From Lucifuga dentata (lineage: Eukaryota > Chordata > Actinopteri > Ophidiiformes > Bythitidae): a DNA stretch of 64,000 nucleotides. A program made the translations under genes and the position numbers. A model generated the notes under the pieces. It worked only from the letters and a program-made list of their open reading frames with translations. It searched no databases and was not told the DNA's origin. The DNA lies in NCBI GenBank assembly GCA_014773175.1, contig VXCM01000496.1:248001-312000 (forward strand). Reading direction: 5' to 3'. The first letter of the stretch is position 1. Every line of letters begins with the position of its first letter. Shown here in pieces: positions 22,281 to 33,620 of the stretch.

Positions 22281-22972
22281 CACCACCAAACTACTAAATG
22301 GGCCTAATGGCAATAGCTATTTGTGCTGTTGCTCTTTGTGAAAAAGTCATTTGTGAGCCTATATATTGCACATCTTTCATTTTTGCTTTATTATTTATGC
22401 CACTGTCCAATCATTGGGTACTCTAAATTAATGCACTTATGTCTTTCTGCATCTCATATGTCTCAAAGTGTAATTTTGCTAAAAGTATCAAGTGATGGCC
22501 ACAAAACACCTTAGGGGAGCAGCTTTTAGTGTTCCAATGTGATACCTGCTTTTCTCACAGATACACTAAAATGCTCTCATCCACAGACAGCAATTCTTTT
22601 TCATATTTATTCTTACGCCTGCCCGCAGTACCGACACACACACACACACAAATAAGATGCTCATGGTGGGTATTGTCACACCTTTCAATGTTAATATTCT
22701 TGTGCTAGACTGAACACCAGTTAGACAGCAACTTTGAACCTGTGGAAAACCCATTGCTTTCACTTTCTTGTGCCGAGCAACTTCGAATTACTGTTTGGAA
22801 TTGAAGTTGAAAACATAATGTTTATGAACATTAATTATTTTCAAAGGATTTACTTTGTCGGTGCTGGTAGTGCATAAAAAAAACAGCAGAGGATAAACGT
22901 TGACTGTGCAGACCGAGAGCCACCTGTCTACCAGAGATGGAAAATAATAAAGTAGTTGCTCAAGTATAGTAC

Positions 22973-23569
22973 TTAAAGGACCATACCAGCCATTTTGCAT
23001 GTTTGAGCCTAATATGTTCAATTTTCATACATGTTACATTACTGACAACCATTTCTCAAAGGATAAAACCATATTTCAGCTTTCCTGATATTTTGCAAAA
23101 TCTCTTAATCTTTCAAAATCAAATATTCAAGCGATACACCCACCTTAAAAATTAATGTTTTGCCTGCTAATAGTTATGCAACCTTATGAAGTCATGTTTA
23201 ATCGTTTATTTTTCGATAAATGCAGGTCTTTTTTTGGGACTATATCCCCCGGTGGATACATACATTCACTCTGAGCTTTTTATTGCTCTTAAAAGCTAAA
23301 ATTACATTAATCTGGAAAAAAACTGAATAACGTCTTGTTCGCGATGATGGATTACCTATCCCAAGCATGTTTCAAGCATCAACAAGTTGATTTTAATAGC
23401 ATACCAGAATGAACTGAAACCAATGGCAGTCTGGAAGGTAGAGGGGAAAAAAAAAATTAATTCACCATTCCAGTAGTATGCTTTGGGAAATGATTGTCAG
23501 TAATGTTCCATGTATGAAAATTGAATATATTAGGTTCAAACATGCAAAATGGATGGTATGGTCGTTTAA
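22973..23569 (+). mobile_element. MITE family A, copy 3 (best preserved, about 90-bp inverted ends)
   Basis: A 597-bp element. The left end TTAAAGGACCATACCAGCC continues cattttgcatgtttgagcct...ttactgacaaccatttctca. The right end, read as reverse complement, is TTAAACGACCATACCATCC, cattttgcatgtttgaacct...ttactgacaatcatttccca. The inverted ends match over about 88-90 bp with few differences. There is no ORF of note. It is inserted in repeat family C at an empty site reading gtacTTAAgtgc; the duplication can be TA or TTAA. TA fits copy 2 as well, pointing to a Tc1/mariner-type donor, but this is inference. Confidence 0.88.
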
Positions 23570-23763
23570 GTGCAGTTTTGAGAAACTGCGATTTGACTTG
23601 GTTATTTCCATTTTGGGAAACTTTGTAATTTTCCTCCATAACATTTTGAAGGGAAACATTGTTCATTTTACTACACTACATTTCTGTGATGGCTGCAGTC
23701 ACTAGTTACTTTGCAGTCAGATTTTTACTTTAAAAACAAAATAAACTCATGAAATATCAGTAA

Positions 23764-23943
23764 TATCTTCCTTTCTTTGTCTCTTGCTTTTTTCTTCAGT
23801 TGTTTCTTTTATCTTCTGCCCTTCTTTCTTTCCTAATTTCCTTTATTCTTCCTCTCCTTTTTTCCTTCCATCTATCTTTCCTAATTTCCTTCCTAACTTT
23901 ATTCTTTTCTAATCTTTTATTCCTTTTTTCTTTCCTTTTTTTC
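23764..23943. repeat. CTTT/CTTCC-rich pyrimidine tract
   Basis: About 180 bp of nearly pure pyrimidine on the + strand with degenerate CTTT and TTCC units. It produces a spurious Lys/Arg/Glu-rich frame on the minus strand. Confidence 0.85.
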
Positions 23944-24165
23944 AACACCTGAAAACATAGAAATCCCCCAAATGGTAGATACAAGGTTTTCACCTAACAG
24001 TGAAAATACACTCCATTCTTCTTCAAATGACAATGACTTACTTTGGATACTTTGGTACATTTACATTTGTCTAAATAAAAATTGTAATGCAGGACCTTTA
24101 TTCATAACAGGGTATTTTTCTATTTTGGTATTACTACTTTCACTTTTTTCATCATTACTGCCTAC

Positions 24166-24296
24166 CTGTGCTGAGAAGCAGAAGGACCTTCATGGAGAGG
24201 AACTCATCGTAGGTTAGCTGCAGCCGTACAAACTCCTGGCTCACTTGCCTCATGCCCAGACACAGGTCATACATGGCCGACTGCTGCATGCGGTCC
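24166..24296 (-). CDS. nr3c2: mineralocorticoid receptor exon 7 (LBD helices 6-7)
   Basis: 131-bp exon, same length as in mammals, acceptor tttattcag and donor gtaggc. GA from exon 6 plus G completes Glu. It encodes [18 protein letters not shown], then [18 protein letters not shown] and KVLLLLST. Ser and Leu in QQSAMYDL correspond to the MR positions (human S843 and L848) that were replaced by Pro and Gln in the GR lineage, so this supports MR over GR. Cys and Met in DLCLGM match human C849 and M852 of the pocket. One base (G) carries over to exon 8. Confidence 0.97.
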
Positions 24297-27200
24297 CTGA
24301 ATAAAGAGCACAGGGAAGGTGGTGAGAGGAAGAAAAGAAAACAAAAACTGCATATTTTGCTCACTCACTTATCCACTGATTCATTTACTTTCCATCTATT
24401 CATCAAATCAGCTTGTCAACCACTTATTTACTACTCATGCAGCCATACTCTTTATTTATTGATTCATTCATTCACTCTTGATATATGCCTCAACTAACTC
24501 CTTCACTCACTCCCTTCCATCCACAGTGCTTCAGCATATTGAAACAATATTTCCACATTGTGCAGAAGAGGATCCTGCTTGCTAAGAGCAGAATACCAAA
24601 TCCCTCCAGATTGCAGAGCGTTGCGTACAGTATCACAGCACAGATGCACCACTCTTCTAAGACTGTGGAAGGCTAGGAAAGACCCCATATCTGACCGTGG
24701 TCACCATAGAAACACACTTAAGAAGACTAACAATCAATATTTAAGACTTTTCTGTCTCATTTGTGCAGAGGACACAGATTGTAGTGACTGATCACACGTG
24801 CATTTATGAATTTACATTGACAATATACTTGTAACACTTTGTCTCTCCACTTCTCCGCCACAGGCATTTTTTTTTGCAAAATTATCTGTTACATCAGATT
24901 TCACAAAAACAGGAAAGAAACATTAGAAGGAGACAATCAGAAATGTGCTCTGCAGATGCCACAGATTCAGGGGAATCACTGACTTTCGATGCCACTTCTG
25001 TGCTATAAATCACCATCATATCTAGAATACAGTAATTAAATGCAAGTGGCGTAGCTAGACTTGAAAGAGTTTTCAGACAGAATACAGCAAAACCGCATTG
25101 TTACATTGGCAGCAATGGTACAGAAAGATTCCACAAGATAACAACTAGACTAAACATTCTGTGTAGGAGACCAGATGAGTAGACATGAGTGTGTAATGTG
25201 GGTGTACCCTGCCTCCCGCAAGTGACCGCTGGGATAAACTCCAGACCCCCCTGACCCTGAACAGGATAACAGGGTTTAGAGAATGAATGGATAAATGGAT
25301 GTATAATGTTTCCATTAAGACATAGGACAATAAAAAGCTTTACAGTATTTACTTTATGCATGCATTTGTCTATCAAACAGTGACAATTTACTTGCTTCTG
25401 GGAGATGTGAGACCTGTTTCCCCACTGAGCAGCACTGTGTGTGTGTGAGCAGCTTTGCAAAGTGCAGCATAACATCATTTGATACAACTTTGGGCTGGAG
25501 TTTCAAAAGTCTCCACACGTCTTTTCTCCCTCTTTCTCTATCTCTCTCTTCCTGAAATCAATTTTGCTGAATCATTGCCCAAAATGAGCTGCTGGTTTTG
25601 GGTGGAAAGAAAAACTTGCAGCAATCTCGCTCCTTTAACAACCCCCACCCCTNCTCTCTCTCTCTCTCTCAAACTATCTCTGTTTCTATGGAAAAAGATT
25701 CAGGAAGCAGGGCTGAATGGAGAAAGGAGAGGTAGTGAGAAAGTTCAATTTCACTTTGGCTGCTGGAAGCGGCCAACAGCATCTGTTTATTCAGAGAAAT
25801 ACATCCAAACAACTCACCTAAAATCAAGCTGCTGTCTATAATTTTGGTATTTATATCTTATTTTGTATGTATTGGTTTGGTGTTGGAACTTCTGGCAATG
25901 CACTTTGTTGATCTGTTGCAGGCATTTATAGCACATCAAAGACTAAAGGACAGATTAATCAGGGTTATTTAGTCTTAAATCTTGTATTTACTCTAAATCA
26001 GTGACAGATTTCAGCTCTAACAGCTGAGTGGTGGACTGTCTGTTCAATAAATGCCTTAATGCCCTGAGTCAATAAGCACTAAGTAGCTATGGAAACAAGT
26101 GTACACTGTCCAATCCCCAAAGAATGATGGCCAGAAGTACTAAGCCTTTTGTGCCTAGATTCTGATCTGTTCTGCACTTGGACTTGTGCATGTTATTTAT
26201 CCAACAGGCTAAGTTTGCTTGTCATCTGAGTACATTCTGCATGTCAGCATTGAAGTGAGTCATTCTGCTTGCGTATTATGGGAGGAGATGTAAAATAAGA
26301 TGATGGCTAATTGCACATTTTGCCGGATTAATATGATTTGTGCAATTTGTGAAGGGATGTTTTATGGACACCTCAGTCTCATAAGAGGACATGCAAATAG
26401 CGCAGGTGGATTAAAAAGAAAAGTTGTGGCATGGAAGAAAATGTTGAATTGTTCAGAAATTGATTGTAGACAGAGGAAGCATACATCAAAAATATCTAGA
26501 GATACCCACTGTAGTTGACTTTCATAATGATAAGGCGTAAGACAGTTTATTTGGCTGCAGTCACCTCAGTTTTCCAGTGAGACATCAGTCATATCAACAC
26601 CATCTCCACCCTCCACCTGCTCTGCTCTGTGCTGCTGCTGCATCCCGCTCAGCTCTCTCTGCTACACAGCAGTACACTCCCATTGCAGTGGCTTATGTTT
26701 TAAATGCTATGTTTTCCTCTTATCTTATAATGTCATTACATCAGTTTTTCATTTCCTTTTAGGCTTGATTAATGAGTCCTTTTGCAACAATAATAATAAT
26801 ATAATTAGACTTAAAGATTAGGCCAAATTTAAATATAATGAGTAATAGACCATTTTCCTCAGGTGAAGTTCAACTGCAGTCTCAGTGCTTTGGAAGCATC
26901 ACTGTATTATCATTTCCATCCCAAACTTGGCGAGACAAATCCCACGACTGAACTGCACATACTGAGCTCTCCTTCACCTTCAAACTGTCTGGAAAGCAGT
27001 TTGAGACACTGTGTAATGAGCCATTGCATTAGTAAATCAAGTTCTAATTACAGGTTGTGTGAGCAAATCAAATGAAAGGAGTCCTGCAAATTTGCCTTTC
27101 ACTTTCATATATGTAAATCTGCCCCTTAGTAGTGTCAGCAAATTTTTCAACTATTAGTAAAAACTGAATTAAGAACTAACCAACAACAACAACAACAAAA

Positions 27201-28588
27201 AGACAAATTAACAGCAGTTTAAGAGGGGATGGATTAACCAAGCTGCCCTGGCTGAGCACTGAGCATGTGACCAATCTCCAGGCCAACATTGAATCTGGAC
27301 CATCTACAACTCATTTGCACTGTCCAGCTGAACACCAAGCCCATCTGTCAACAGGGCAGGCCTGCTGTAACTGCATCATATGACGTAACAGCAGTTAGGA
27401 CAGCCACAAGTATATTGTATGATAAAATATCTTCAGTTCTTTGCAAATTCTTTACTATGGACAAACAACTGACTCATACGTTTTATTTATTTATTTAATA
27501 TATAAATGCACATTTAAATGACAGACAAAGATTCTCTATGATAAAGTTTGATTTCCAGTTCGTCTCACTGAAACAACCACATAATTTCGAATAAACTGTG
27601 ATTCCTTTGATACTAAACAATATTAAACCAACTGAGCAAAACTCAAAGAGATGGATTCTTTGTAGCCTCATAATGACACATTTATTTTATTACTTCTTAT
27701 GGACAAACAACTGACTCATACTGATCTATAAATGGTAGTTGCAGGTAAAATCCTGCCCCTTACTGTACATGTTCCTCTACAGAAGGCTGCCTACAGAGGC
27801 TGCTGTTCTCCTTTTCGATTAATAGTTTACCATTAAATTCATCATCAGCCATGCATGACAGCTTAATAAGAAAAGGCCCCCACACACACTTCCCCTCCAC
27901 TTGCTCTCCTATTCAAATATATTAGCACAGATCAAGTGGACCATTGACTTGTCTTGCTAGTCTTTGATCGTCTGTGCCTGACACAATTAAGGAGCCATTT
28001 AAAGGCACAAAAACATTTCCTTAAGGAGTGCCAAGAATCAGATGCAAGACTATTACTTTCATTTAAGTACATTATCACTTCCTGATAGAAACATTATTAC
28101 CAAAAACCTCATTTGGCTCTTTGCAGTACAGTAGGAAAATGTGCTCCTTACTTTCCAAAGTCCAATATCAAATGATGTTGAAAAGAGCAGACACTCCTCG
28201 ACAAAAGTTTACAGGATAGAAATGTTAAACTATTTACATACTCTGGGGAAACAAATTATTCTTTCTCACATCTGTAATAGACATGCTTGTATAGTGGAGA
28301 TCCCATAGGACATCAGACAGCAGCAAATGTATTTTAAATGTGCTGAGGTGCTGAAAAGACAAATGCTGCACACTTCCCATGGTATTTACTATGATTTACG
28401 TACACAAAGAGACAAATCTGATGAAATGTTCTTACTAGGCATTCAGATTTGCCATAAAATAGGAGAAACTGTAGGGGCAGGATCTCATCTCTTTGTTAAA
28501 TTTCACAGCCACTGCTAAACGTCAAGCTCAGTGCAATCAGTTCAATCAATGAGGGCGGTATGTGGTGGCTAATGAAGTGTAGGCCTAC
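24297..28588 (-). other. nr3c2: nr3c2 intron 6
   Basis: 4,292 bp, donor gtaggc and acceptor tttattcag. It includes one copy of the fish 'ccatcc' repeat in minus orientation (25180-25310), a CT-rich tract with a single N (25653), and CAA repeats near 27180. No extra exon was seen. Confidence 0.85.
25180..25310 (-). repeat. fish 'tccatccatcc' dispersed repeat (family D), minus orientation
   Basis: On the minus strand it reads catccatttatccattcatt, then ggtctggagtttatcccagc, and a grgaggcagggtacaccc end. The same family occurs on the + strand at 57645-57830 (gagctggagcctatcccagc...gggtacaccctgga). Confidence 0.75.
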
Positions 28589-28733
28589 TCATTAAAGACG
28601 AGGTCAGGGGCAAAGTAGAGCATCTGTCCATTGGTGTGTTTGTAGGAGCGCCAGCTGAGGCAAAAGGAGGACAGACACATCCAGGAGTATTGGATCAGGG
28701 TGATTTGGTCCTCAATGGGCAGGCCACGGAAAC
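28589..28733 (-). CDS. nr3c2: mineralocorticoid receptor exon 6 (LBD helices 4-5)
   Basis: 145-bp exon, same length as in mammals. G from exon 5 plus GT gives Gly. It encodes [19 protein letters not shown], then [19 protein letters not shown] and [10 protein letters not shown]. This is the nuclear receptor signature region of helices 3-5: F..LP..DQI.L...W....F...WRSY. Arg in SWRSY is the residue that hydrogen-bonds the steroid A-ring ketone (human R817). The acceptor is a short TG-rich tract (gtgatgtgtgtgtgttttag); the donor is gtaggc. Confidence 0.97.
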
Positions 28734-30782
28734 CTAAAACACACACACATCACAGACAGAGATACAGCTGATGATAAATATACTATGCTTGAGTGTAGCT
28801 GACAATACGCAGGAACTGATTTTATTCATTCAGACTTCAGAAACAACTTAAGAAGCATTAATTCAGGTGGGCAAATGCATGTGTGTATCTCTGTGTGTAC
28901 ATGTGTCTTTACATGTGTCTTTTGTGTCAATATTAGTTTGACAGGATAACCACTGAATATGTACCTATTCTTGTTTTTTTGCAAATCCCACAAGACTTCC
29001 AGTTGTTGGTGTGTTGTATGGAGTTCCATAAACAGATGAGAATAGCAAAGTTGCCAAACTTATCAAACTGTTTCAAAAAATGTAGGCCAACTGAGGACAC
29101 ACTGATTTTTCAAGGCTAAGGGACTGTTTGACAATCTGACAAAAATCATATATATATATACATATTTAATATTTGTGAAATAGATATCTACAGTAAGTTG
29201 TGCAACGTGTGCTGTTATGATTCACATTAGAATCAAATCCCAGGTTGAACACTGTAGTCTGTAACTATAATAAACAGCACAGGGCTGCCTGTCAATTAAA
29301 TATGAATTAAATATGATATGAGCTTCTATTAAATCTATGAAAGTTGATGTCTATGAATATCAAAAGAATCAAAAGGTATGTTCACACAGTTGAGGTGCTA
29401 TTAATTATTAAAAACTTAGCATGGCAGTAGATATCACAACAATATGTGCTGCTAGCATTATTTACATTTATTGATTTACTGATTCAAAGAGACTTTCCTG
29501 TGAATATAGTGTAGCAATGGACAAATATTGGTCGGTCTTCCATTCTGGCCTATGTGTTAGTATTGCCACATCCAATAAAAAGCTGAATACAGGCAGTGGC
29601 ATATCTGAAAGTCGAAGGTACTCATTTTGACCCTTCTGTCTGGCTCTCCTTCTATTTATATGTCCGGATATGGCAAGCAGACACCGTGGAGGTATCAAAT
29701 ATTTGCAATACAGCAAATTAAAGAGCCTAAAAGAGCTACCTGTAAGGCATCTTTCTATACATCTCCCACTGACTGGCATTTTACGGAACTTGTTTATCTC
29801 TTTATTTTAAAGGACCATAGTATATTTTGGGAAATTTGTTGTCAGTAACATAACATTTATGCAGCTTGTATATATATTGGGCTCAAACATGCAGCATCAC
29901 TGACATTGTCCTTTAAGCTATTCTCTGTCTGTCTTCGAGGTAGAGATTAATGAGATACACATTAGATCCTCTTTTTAACATAGCATCTGATGACAGTGAT
30001 GTAAATGAGTTCTGTTTGTAAATCATAAGCTTGATTCTACTTAATCATAAATAGGATTTCATTGCTAATCTTGTTGAAGCTTTGCAAAATAATTTCCTGA
30101 CCTAATATTTAAAATTATACATGCTTTGACAAAACTATCTGGAGCGGCATTCTTAAAATGTGGCAATCAAAAAGCAAAAGATTTAGGCATATAAATCACA
30201 TTAAAACTCTAGTCCAAATTTTCAGAACTGACTGCTGTAACACTCGACTTATTTTTATTGGAATGTATTGGGCATTGGATCCTGGATATTGTTTCCACTT
30301 TCAACTTTACTGGCAGACACAACTATTAAACAAATCAATTACAAATATACTGAAAGGGGTTTAGGCTCCCTAAAAAATATAGGGCCAAACATATTGGATT
30401 TTTGGATTTACCCTTACACAGTTAGACACATCAAGTATGAGGAAAGCAAGTGTTAGACCAGCTTACACCTGCTGCAACTGGCCAATCAGAACAGAGCAGA
30501 CATTTCAGGAGGGAACAAAGACTACCTAAAATGGGCTGTTTTCTTTCGGTGTGCACAGTGGTGCTGCAGCAAGGCACAGTAGAAGTGGATCAATGTGTGT
30601 TTTCAAAGATTTCAAATAGAGCTTGAATGAAAATAAGAACGTGGAAATGTGTCTCCTTTAAACCCATCACCATCATACCGATCACACTTCATCCTGCATT
30701 GATTTGCCTCTTTACAAATTCTGGTTTGAAACATTCCTAAACAGCATTTAGGCCACAACTTACCACTCTGCTGATCACTAAC
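28734..30782 (-). other. nr3c2: nr3c2 intron 5
   Basis: 2,049 bp, donor gttagt and acceptor gttttag. It contains MITE family A copy 4 (29807-29916) and, at about 30470-30650, a block (ccaatcagaacagagcagac...gaaatgtgtctcctttaaa) that resembles another common fish repeat. Confidence 0.85.
29807..29916 (+). mobile_element. MITE family A, copy 4 (internally deleted, 110 bp)
   Basis: It keeps TTAAAGGACCATAG at the left and then jumps directly to the right-end sequence: tttgggaaatttgttgtcag, taacataacatttatgcag, tatattgggctcaaacatgc, ending CATTGTCCTTTAA. Both ends carry TTTAA. The middle of the element is missing. Confidence 0.8.
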
Positions 30783-31124
30783 CTGGAAGTACTTTGGCCC
30801 ATTTCACCATGCGCACCATCTGCTTTCCGGCAAGACGGTTGAGGCTGGACAGCAGGTGGTCAGTGGTGTCAGGCTGTGTGCTGTCATAGCCGCTGTAAAT
30901 TTCTTCAGGCTCAATCAGCTCCAGCACGCTGCAGATGGAGGGCGGCAGAAAAGGTGTGACCACAGTGGGCCCATGGGGCACCAATGCATTGGCTGCACTG
31001 GCATGCAGCTCCTTTTCTGAGGACAGGTAACCTCCAACACCACCAGCAGCAGTTGGGCCATCCTTTGAGCTCTGCAGGTCTTCATTAACTCCCTTCAGCT
31101 TACCTAACTTCTTTGACTTCCGAG
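30783..31124 (-). CDS. nr3c2: mineralocorticoid receptor exon 5 (hinge and start of LBD)
   Basis: 342-bp exon, acceptor ttcccacag and donor gttagt. G from exon 4 plus CT gives Ala. It encodes [18 protein letters not shown] (C-terminal extension of the DNA-binding domain and nuclear localisation signal), then a Ser/Gly/Ala hinge, and from about residue 60 the [39 protein letters not shown] and AKVLPG. Asn in SLNRLAG and Gln in GKQM correspond to human N770 and Q776, which contact aldosterone and cortisol. The hinge lacks the long Gln/Pro run of mammalian MR and is slightly shorter (342 versus about 351 bp). Confidence 0.97.
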
Positions 31125-31961
31125 CTGTGGGAACACAACACCTTTCATTAGCACGTTGTTTTCATTTTTAGAGATAACTTACTCACCATCATATATCAGC
31201 TGACAGAGGAAATTAGCACAATATATAGATAAGGAATATGGACCTATTGAGTATGTAGAACCTGAGTGTGTCTATTTGTCTACTGTAAGTAACGTGTCTA
31301 ATTATTCCATGTTTAATTTTCAGTTAGAGGTGACAATGGAAAATTATTCTCACTTCAACATCACTGACAAAGGAATAAAACTTTACAGGAAACTGTTGCC
31401 TTTGTTTCTAGAGGAAGCTGTAACTTCTAAGTATTTGTAACTATCAAGAGAAATATTAAGGGGACAAGTGGGTCATGAATCAGGACTTGGAAACTGTCCA
31501 TCTGGAATTAAGTTATTTTTTAACACTAAAGAGTACTCAATAGTACAATAATCATATGTTTCAATCCTGAGATTTCCTGTGTATTGTTTAAATATTCCTA
31601 TGTACTATAATTTCAAGTTGACACAGGAGTGCAGTAGTATAATGCTTGAGCTGCCATTCTCATTTGTAATAATAACTTTATCATTCCAGCTTAGGAATTT
31701 TTTTAATAATGAATGTTACATTTATCAGATTACACTAAAATAAACAATCATTAATTATCAACACTATGAATTTCATAACAGAAAATATACCTTGTTTTGA
31801 TAGTCACCATTCATTATGACCATTTATTTATCCCTAATCTTATTACAATTAATATCCTTGTACACACGCACATAATCAAACAATCTGATTACTAGGCTAG
31901 AAACACAGCACTTATTTCTACTTAAGCTGTGTCATTAATTTATTTATTTTATTTAATTTGT

Positions 31962-31962
<1 letters not shown>

Positions 31963-32026
<64 letters not shown>
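31963..32026. repeat. (GATA)16 microsatellite
   Basis: About 16 uninterrupted GATA units. Confidence 0.95.
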
Positions 32027-32683
32027 TTCCATGAACATTTATAATATCTAATACAAATATCACACAATCATAATTTATGATCACTACACCATATTACAGT
32101 ATATATTACAGATATGTTACACTCATTTCGCTGCATCATAATAATCACTGAAATATAGTTTTTTACAGCTAAATACAATGTGTTATGGAATCGTATGTGA
32201 TGCCAACTGTAAAACTGACTGCAGTTAATAATAGGTTGGAAAATTAGATGGTCATCATTAATAAAACCAACTTTAGTTATTGGTTGTTTTTGACACCAGG
32301 TCAAGCTACAATACTTATAAATTACACTAAACTATAGCTAAGCTACTTTTTGTGAATGTAAATCATTTAAATTAAACATTTTAAGGACTGACTTACATTT
32401 GTATATATAATTAATTAATTTTGTTGACTTCATCATTTGTTTATTTATTTATTTTGTAAAACTCTTCCACCTAATTCTGCACAGTCTGAAAGATGGATGA
32501 TGCTGTGTTTAAATGTCTGACTGAGCAGCTTTCCATAGGCATCTATTAATTCCACTCCCCACCTCAGATAAATGTCATTCCAGTCCACAAGGTTTCACTT
32601 TTGATTAGTTTAAGCAACTCCAAAACTAACTCAATATAAGCATAAAGTGCATAAATTAAAGTTTGTCCTCATAACAATGGATG

Positions 32684-32696
32684 CCCCCCCCCCCCN

Positions 32697-32739
<43 letters not shown>
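32684..32739. repeat. C-run joined by single N to (CA)n
   Basis: Twelve C, one N at 32696, then about 21 CA units. The junction is probably an assembly artefact. Confidence 0.9.
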
Positions 32740-32741
<2 letters not shown>

Positions 32742-33318
32742 AACTCGTGTTGGCTGAACTACTGTATGCAAAATCTTATAAACAGCATTTCTCCGTCACA
32801 TACGTAATTGGAATTCTGTCTCAAAATAATTATACATCTAATTATAATAACAATTTTCAGTCAGTCTGATGGATTGGCAACCTGTCCATGCTGCTTTTTG
32901 TCCAGTGTATAGTACTGTGACCCTAAACTGGGAAAAAAATGCATGAATATATTTAAATAAAATAATTCATATTTTCATCTGCATTGACCACATTCCATTC
33001 AACTGTACTGACGTGCTTCAAATTACAGCACTACAACTTGTCTGCAGGCTTTGTCAGCTGGGATCCTATAGAATAATACAGATTCAGTGTAAACTTGCTA
33101 TAGAGACATTTTGCATAATGTACTAAATACTACATACACTCACACAGAAATATACACACGCAAACACTCTGTGACTCAGCATTCCCAGGCCTCCACCAAA
33201 TACAACCAGACCTACTTTGTCATGTCTATCATTTCTTATTAGCTGACACAGATGGACTCAAATGTCCCATCTGAGACACCTGACAGTGAAAATCTAGAAT
33301 GACAGTATGACTCCTCAC

Positions 33319-33435
33319 CTCCAAGGTTCATCCCGGCCTGGAGACACTTGCGTACACGACATGCTGGACAGTTTTTCCTTCGGATCTTGTCAATGATACA
33401 GTCATTTCTGCCAGCACACAGGTAGTTGTGTTGAC
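33319..33435 (-). CDS. nr3c2: mineralocorticoid receptor exon 4 (second zinc finger)
   Basis: 117-bp exon, same length as in mammals, acceptor ttctgtag and donor gtgagg. G from exon 3 plus GT gives Gly. It encodes [19 protein letters not shown], then [19 protein letters not shown]. The four zinc-binding Cys are C..AGRNDC...NCPAC. AGRND is the D-box used for dimers on hormone response elements. Mammalian MR has CRLQKC where this sequence has CRVRKC; the same arrangement (Arg two residues before the last Cys) occurs in other steroid receptors. Confidence 0.97.
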
Positions 33436-33483
33436 CTACAGAAAGACAAGACACAGCGTCAATTTACTGGTGAACCAGCAGCA

Positions 33484-33620
33484 GTGGAAAGTAAGTATAT
33501 CCATTCAAGTAATGCACTTTGAGCTACTTGTATTTGACTAGAGAGAAATACTGCACTTTTTACTCCACCACATTTTTCAAATGGCTATAGTAAAGATTAC
33601 TTTGCAAATTAAGATCATCG
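33484..33620 (+). repeat. partial copy of fish repeat family C
   Basis: gtggaaagtaagtatatcca, ttcaagtaatgcactttgag, ctacttgtatttgacta, then gcactttttactccaccaca. This matches the order of the left part of the repeat at 22935, including the ttactccac(t/c)acattt block. Confidence 0.6.

Larger units (their letters stand above)
22935..24150 (+). mobile_element. large fish MITE-like repeat (family C), hosting MITE A copy 3
   Basis: Left part agatggaaaataataaagta...ctcaagtatagtac and right part gtgcagttttgagaaactgc form one sequence once the inserted MITE is left out. Further right are actacactacatttctgtga, gactttactttggatacttt and aatgcaggacctttattcat...gtattactactttcac, the typical right end of a repeat type very common in fish (aagtac...ttgaatgcaggacttttacttgtaacag-type). 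A CTTT-rich tract (23764-23943) lies inside. The right end is within about 20 bp of the nr3c2 exon 7 donor at 24165. Confidence 0.65.
14733..24165 (-). other. nr3c2: nr3c2 intron 7
   Basis: 9,433 bp beyond the TG tract (9,475 bp in all), donor gtaggc. It contains family B copy 3 (16363-16755), a CT repeat (18036-18100), MITE copies 2 and 3, a GC-rich dispersed repeat (21465-21905), an AAT repeat (22214-22278), a large fish repeat (about 22935-24150) and a CTTT-rich tract. Between these, for example 14900-16350, 16900-18000 and 18180-19900, I see AT-rich sequence without coding features. Confidence 0.85.
31125..33318 (-). other. nr3c2: nr3c2 intron 4
   Basis: 2,194 bp, donor gtgagg and acceptor cccacag. 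It contains a (GATA)n repeat (31963-32026) and a C-run plus (CA)n with a single N (32684-32739). The rest is AT-rich without a recognised feature. Confidence 0.85.

Noticed and set aside
23796..23993. Lys/Arg/Glu-rich minus-strand frame
   Set aside because: Translation of the CTTT-rich tract.
31963..32026. Possible CRISPR-like or satellite array
   Set aside because: It is a simple GATA microsatellite; there are no spacers.
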